Positions 61,996 through 64,000 of a DNA stretch of 64,000 bases are shown here, piece after piece. The DNA comes from Glossina fuscipes. Taxonomy: Eukaryota; Arthropoda; Insecta; Diptera; Glossinidae. The notes beneath the pieces were generated by a model, which did not search any database, was not told the DNA's origin, and saw only the letters and a program-made list of their open reading frames with translations. Where the stretch lies: contig NW_023998415.1 of assembly GCF_014805625.2 (NCBI RefSeq), positions 23,837,416 through 23,901,415 on the forward strand. The letters run 5' to 3'. The stretch's first letter is position 1. Every line of letters starts with the position of its first letter. A program made the position numbers and the translations under genes.

Positions 61996-63423
61996 AAATG
62001 GCAAGCGTTAAGTAATCAAATTTATTTTTGCTATTGAATGCTGCTAAATAAGATATTTATAAAAAAAGGTGTGGACCAATTTGTAAAAGCCACGTCAAGG
62101 TGATCATCAACTTTAACTTAATATATGTCGTATTCCACATATTTGCACTGTTTATCTAAATCTGCTCCAGTATCGAGCAAGAGAGAGAGAGAGAGAGAGA
62201 GACCATTCCATCGTTGCAGTCAGAGTTCTTAATAAAGGTAAAGTTTTCTATTATCGTAGCTCCCAAGGGTAGTTTCGTTTGATATTAATTTTTTTCCTTT
62301 TTTTGTACTAATTTATGATTATCGTAAAGTTTTTTACTTCATTCAAAATTGACAACTTTACGAACATTGCGATTAGAGGCAATAGTTGCAGAGTTACATT
62401 CGCTCGCCGATATATTTATCATTCTTGTAGATTTTGATACACAATTGCCGATTTCAAATCACATATAAATCTTTTACGGATTTTCAGGTAGGTAGGGTGT
62501 AAAGGTTTTGCTGCTCCTACAACTTGATCCAAAATTTCAACGATATTAAATAAAAATGTATGTACAGGTGTCATATCAAATCAATCACACAATGAAGTTA
62601 TTGTTTCACAAGCTATGCGACACGCGGCGACCGATGTACAGCTAAAAATAAATTCAAGCAAAAAAAAAAAAGTAGAAAAACCGAAGCCAAGGTGTTCCAA
62701 TATGACATGAAAACAATTCACTGTGACGAGCAAAATTTACGAGAAAAATATCGCTTAGGTAGAGGATCAGATCGAAAATTCGCTCCAATTTGTTCATGAG
62801 TCGTCAGTCAGGGAATGTTGAACTATTTATCTTAGATTAGTTTTCCGTGCCTCAGATACAAGAAATTGCTTTCTACTTAAAGCGAAATTCTCGAGTTTTA
62901 AGGGGAAGAATCTCTAATGAAAATCGCATTTCAATGCAGCAAGTAAAAATTCTCGTTTAGAGGAATCCATGATAGACAACGGTGTTCTGTTGATCCCCCT
63001 TCAATTATTGTTAATGTTATTTCAAAGGGAAGTATTGAAATACCGAATACTATAAGTTATAATTAGTAATCTATGCAATATATAAATATATGTATATAAA
63101 AAAAAAAAAAAAGAAAAAGAAAAAAGAAAGAATATATATGTGACTGAAGGAGGTGAATAGGAGAAGAGGATAGTCGTTAATTGATTCAGTGATTACTACT
63201 CGTAATGATTATTTAAAAATCATTCTCGTTACTAATTTTTAGAGCAATTGTATATATTTCGATATTGCTTCAATATTTTGAATAAATGAATCGAACATCG
63301 CTGATTCGAAAAACGATGTTTTGTTTTACATTGCAAACGAACAGTAATTGCCCTAATTAATTATGAATATAAATTTTTAAGAGAACAAAAATCGATTATT
63401 CTAAGGTAAGGTTTATAGGCGCC

Positions 63424-63425
<2 letters not shown>

Positions 63426-63447
<22 letters not shown>
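63426..63447. repeat. A-rich tract
   Basis: A run of about 22 A followed by degenerate A-rich sequence to about 63490. Another A run lies at 63101..63114, and a 33-base T run at 63757..63789. Confidence 0.9.
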
Positions 63448-63454
<7 letters not shown>

Positions 63455-63754
63455 AGAAAAAAAACAAAAAAAAGAAGCAAAAAAAAACGAAAAGCATACA
63501 TCGGACTCTGATTCAAATCATCTCAGTCTCCTATGCGGGCAATGTGTATAAAGAAAAAAAGTAAATAAATAAATAAAAGAAAATATGTTAAGAATTTATA
63601 ACTTATTGTAAATTTCATAAATATTATATCAAAAATTTAATAAATAAAATTAAAAAAACAAAAAAAAAAAAACGCAAGACAACCTTATTATTATTAATTG
63701 AAAATTTATGGAATTTCCTCTCTTTTCCGAAACAAAAAGACAATCGATTTTTTT

Positions 63755-63790
<36 letters not shown>

Positions 63791-64000
63791 AGTAGAGTGC
63801 GCTTAAAAGTAGTGGAAAGGTATAAGAGTCTCTTTATAGACGTAACTGAAAATTTTGTTCGTGCGATCCGCTGCTGCTATTCTCGTAGTAAGAATATCTT
63901 GCATGATCTGCAATCCCAATTTTTCGCTTTCGCTAGTTTCCAATTGTGAGCGCAAAAGAGCGGGAACTAAACATAATAAGCAATTTCTCCAAAACCACGC

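Larger units (their letters stand above)
54800..64000 (+). other. E(bx): start of a large E(bx) intron (at least 9.2 kb)
   Basis: No exon resembling the C-terminal E(bx) region (second and third PHD fingers, bromodomain) was found to the right edge. The stretch holds an (AT)n tract at 54852..54887, an inverted pair of ~0.8 kb repeats, a SINE-like copy, other repeat copies and several homopolymers. Short ORFs such as 60103..60288 show no family motif. Confidence 0.6.

Overview
The window is nuclear DNA of a cyclorrhaphan fly. It is AT-rich, with short spliced genes, long gene-poor spacers full of homopolymers and AT microsatellites, and many short dispersed repeats of a type common in higher Diptera. 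The anchor is an unmistakable orthologue of Drosophila E(bx)/NURF301. The sequence is clearly diverged from D. melanogaster, and I do not name a species.

From about 2.9 to 18.3 kb, three trypsin-like serine protease genes lie in a row on the minus strand. The proximal gene (2945..5938) is complete and encodes two CLIP domains joined by a Thr-rich linker, followed by an S1 protease domain. The middle gene (9153..12929) is complete: a signal peptide plus S1 domain, no CLIP. The distal gene (15880..18307) has one CLIP domain, a long linker and an S1 domain; its signal-peptide exon was not found. All three keep His-Asp-Ser and an Asp at the base of the S1 pocket. The CLIP-protease architecture points to extracellular proteolytic cascades (melanization, Toll-type signalling, development). 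A small secreted Thr/Ser-rich ORF (19238..19717, minus) and a two-exon gene of unknown function (22197..22895, plus) follow.

From 24.7 to 28.4 kb on the plus strand is a long gene for a 1220-residue basic, probably nuclear protein that I cannot name. Its short second exon ends at a UGA followed by C. The same frame then stays open for another 158 codons, which makes it a good candidate for programmed stop-codon readthrough.

From 39.4 to at least 54.8 kb on the plus strand are the first eight coding exons of E(bx) (2111 codons: AT-hook, DDT domain, first PHD finger, Gln-rich region). The C-terminal PHD fingers and bromodomain are absent, so the last 9.2 kb is read as a large intron.

The spacers and introns hold recognisable mobile DNA: two decayed mariner transposase relics, a piggyBac-like MITE with TTAA ends, a hairpin-ended element resembling Helentron-associated repeats with many partial relatives, a tRNA-derived SINE family, and two copies of an ~0.8 kb repeat in inverted orientation, one of which has a 120-bp internal unit amplified threefold. 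No rRNA, canonical tRNA gene, CRISPR or prokaryotic feature was seen.
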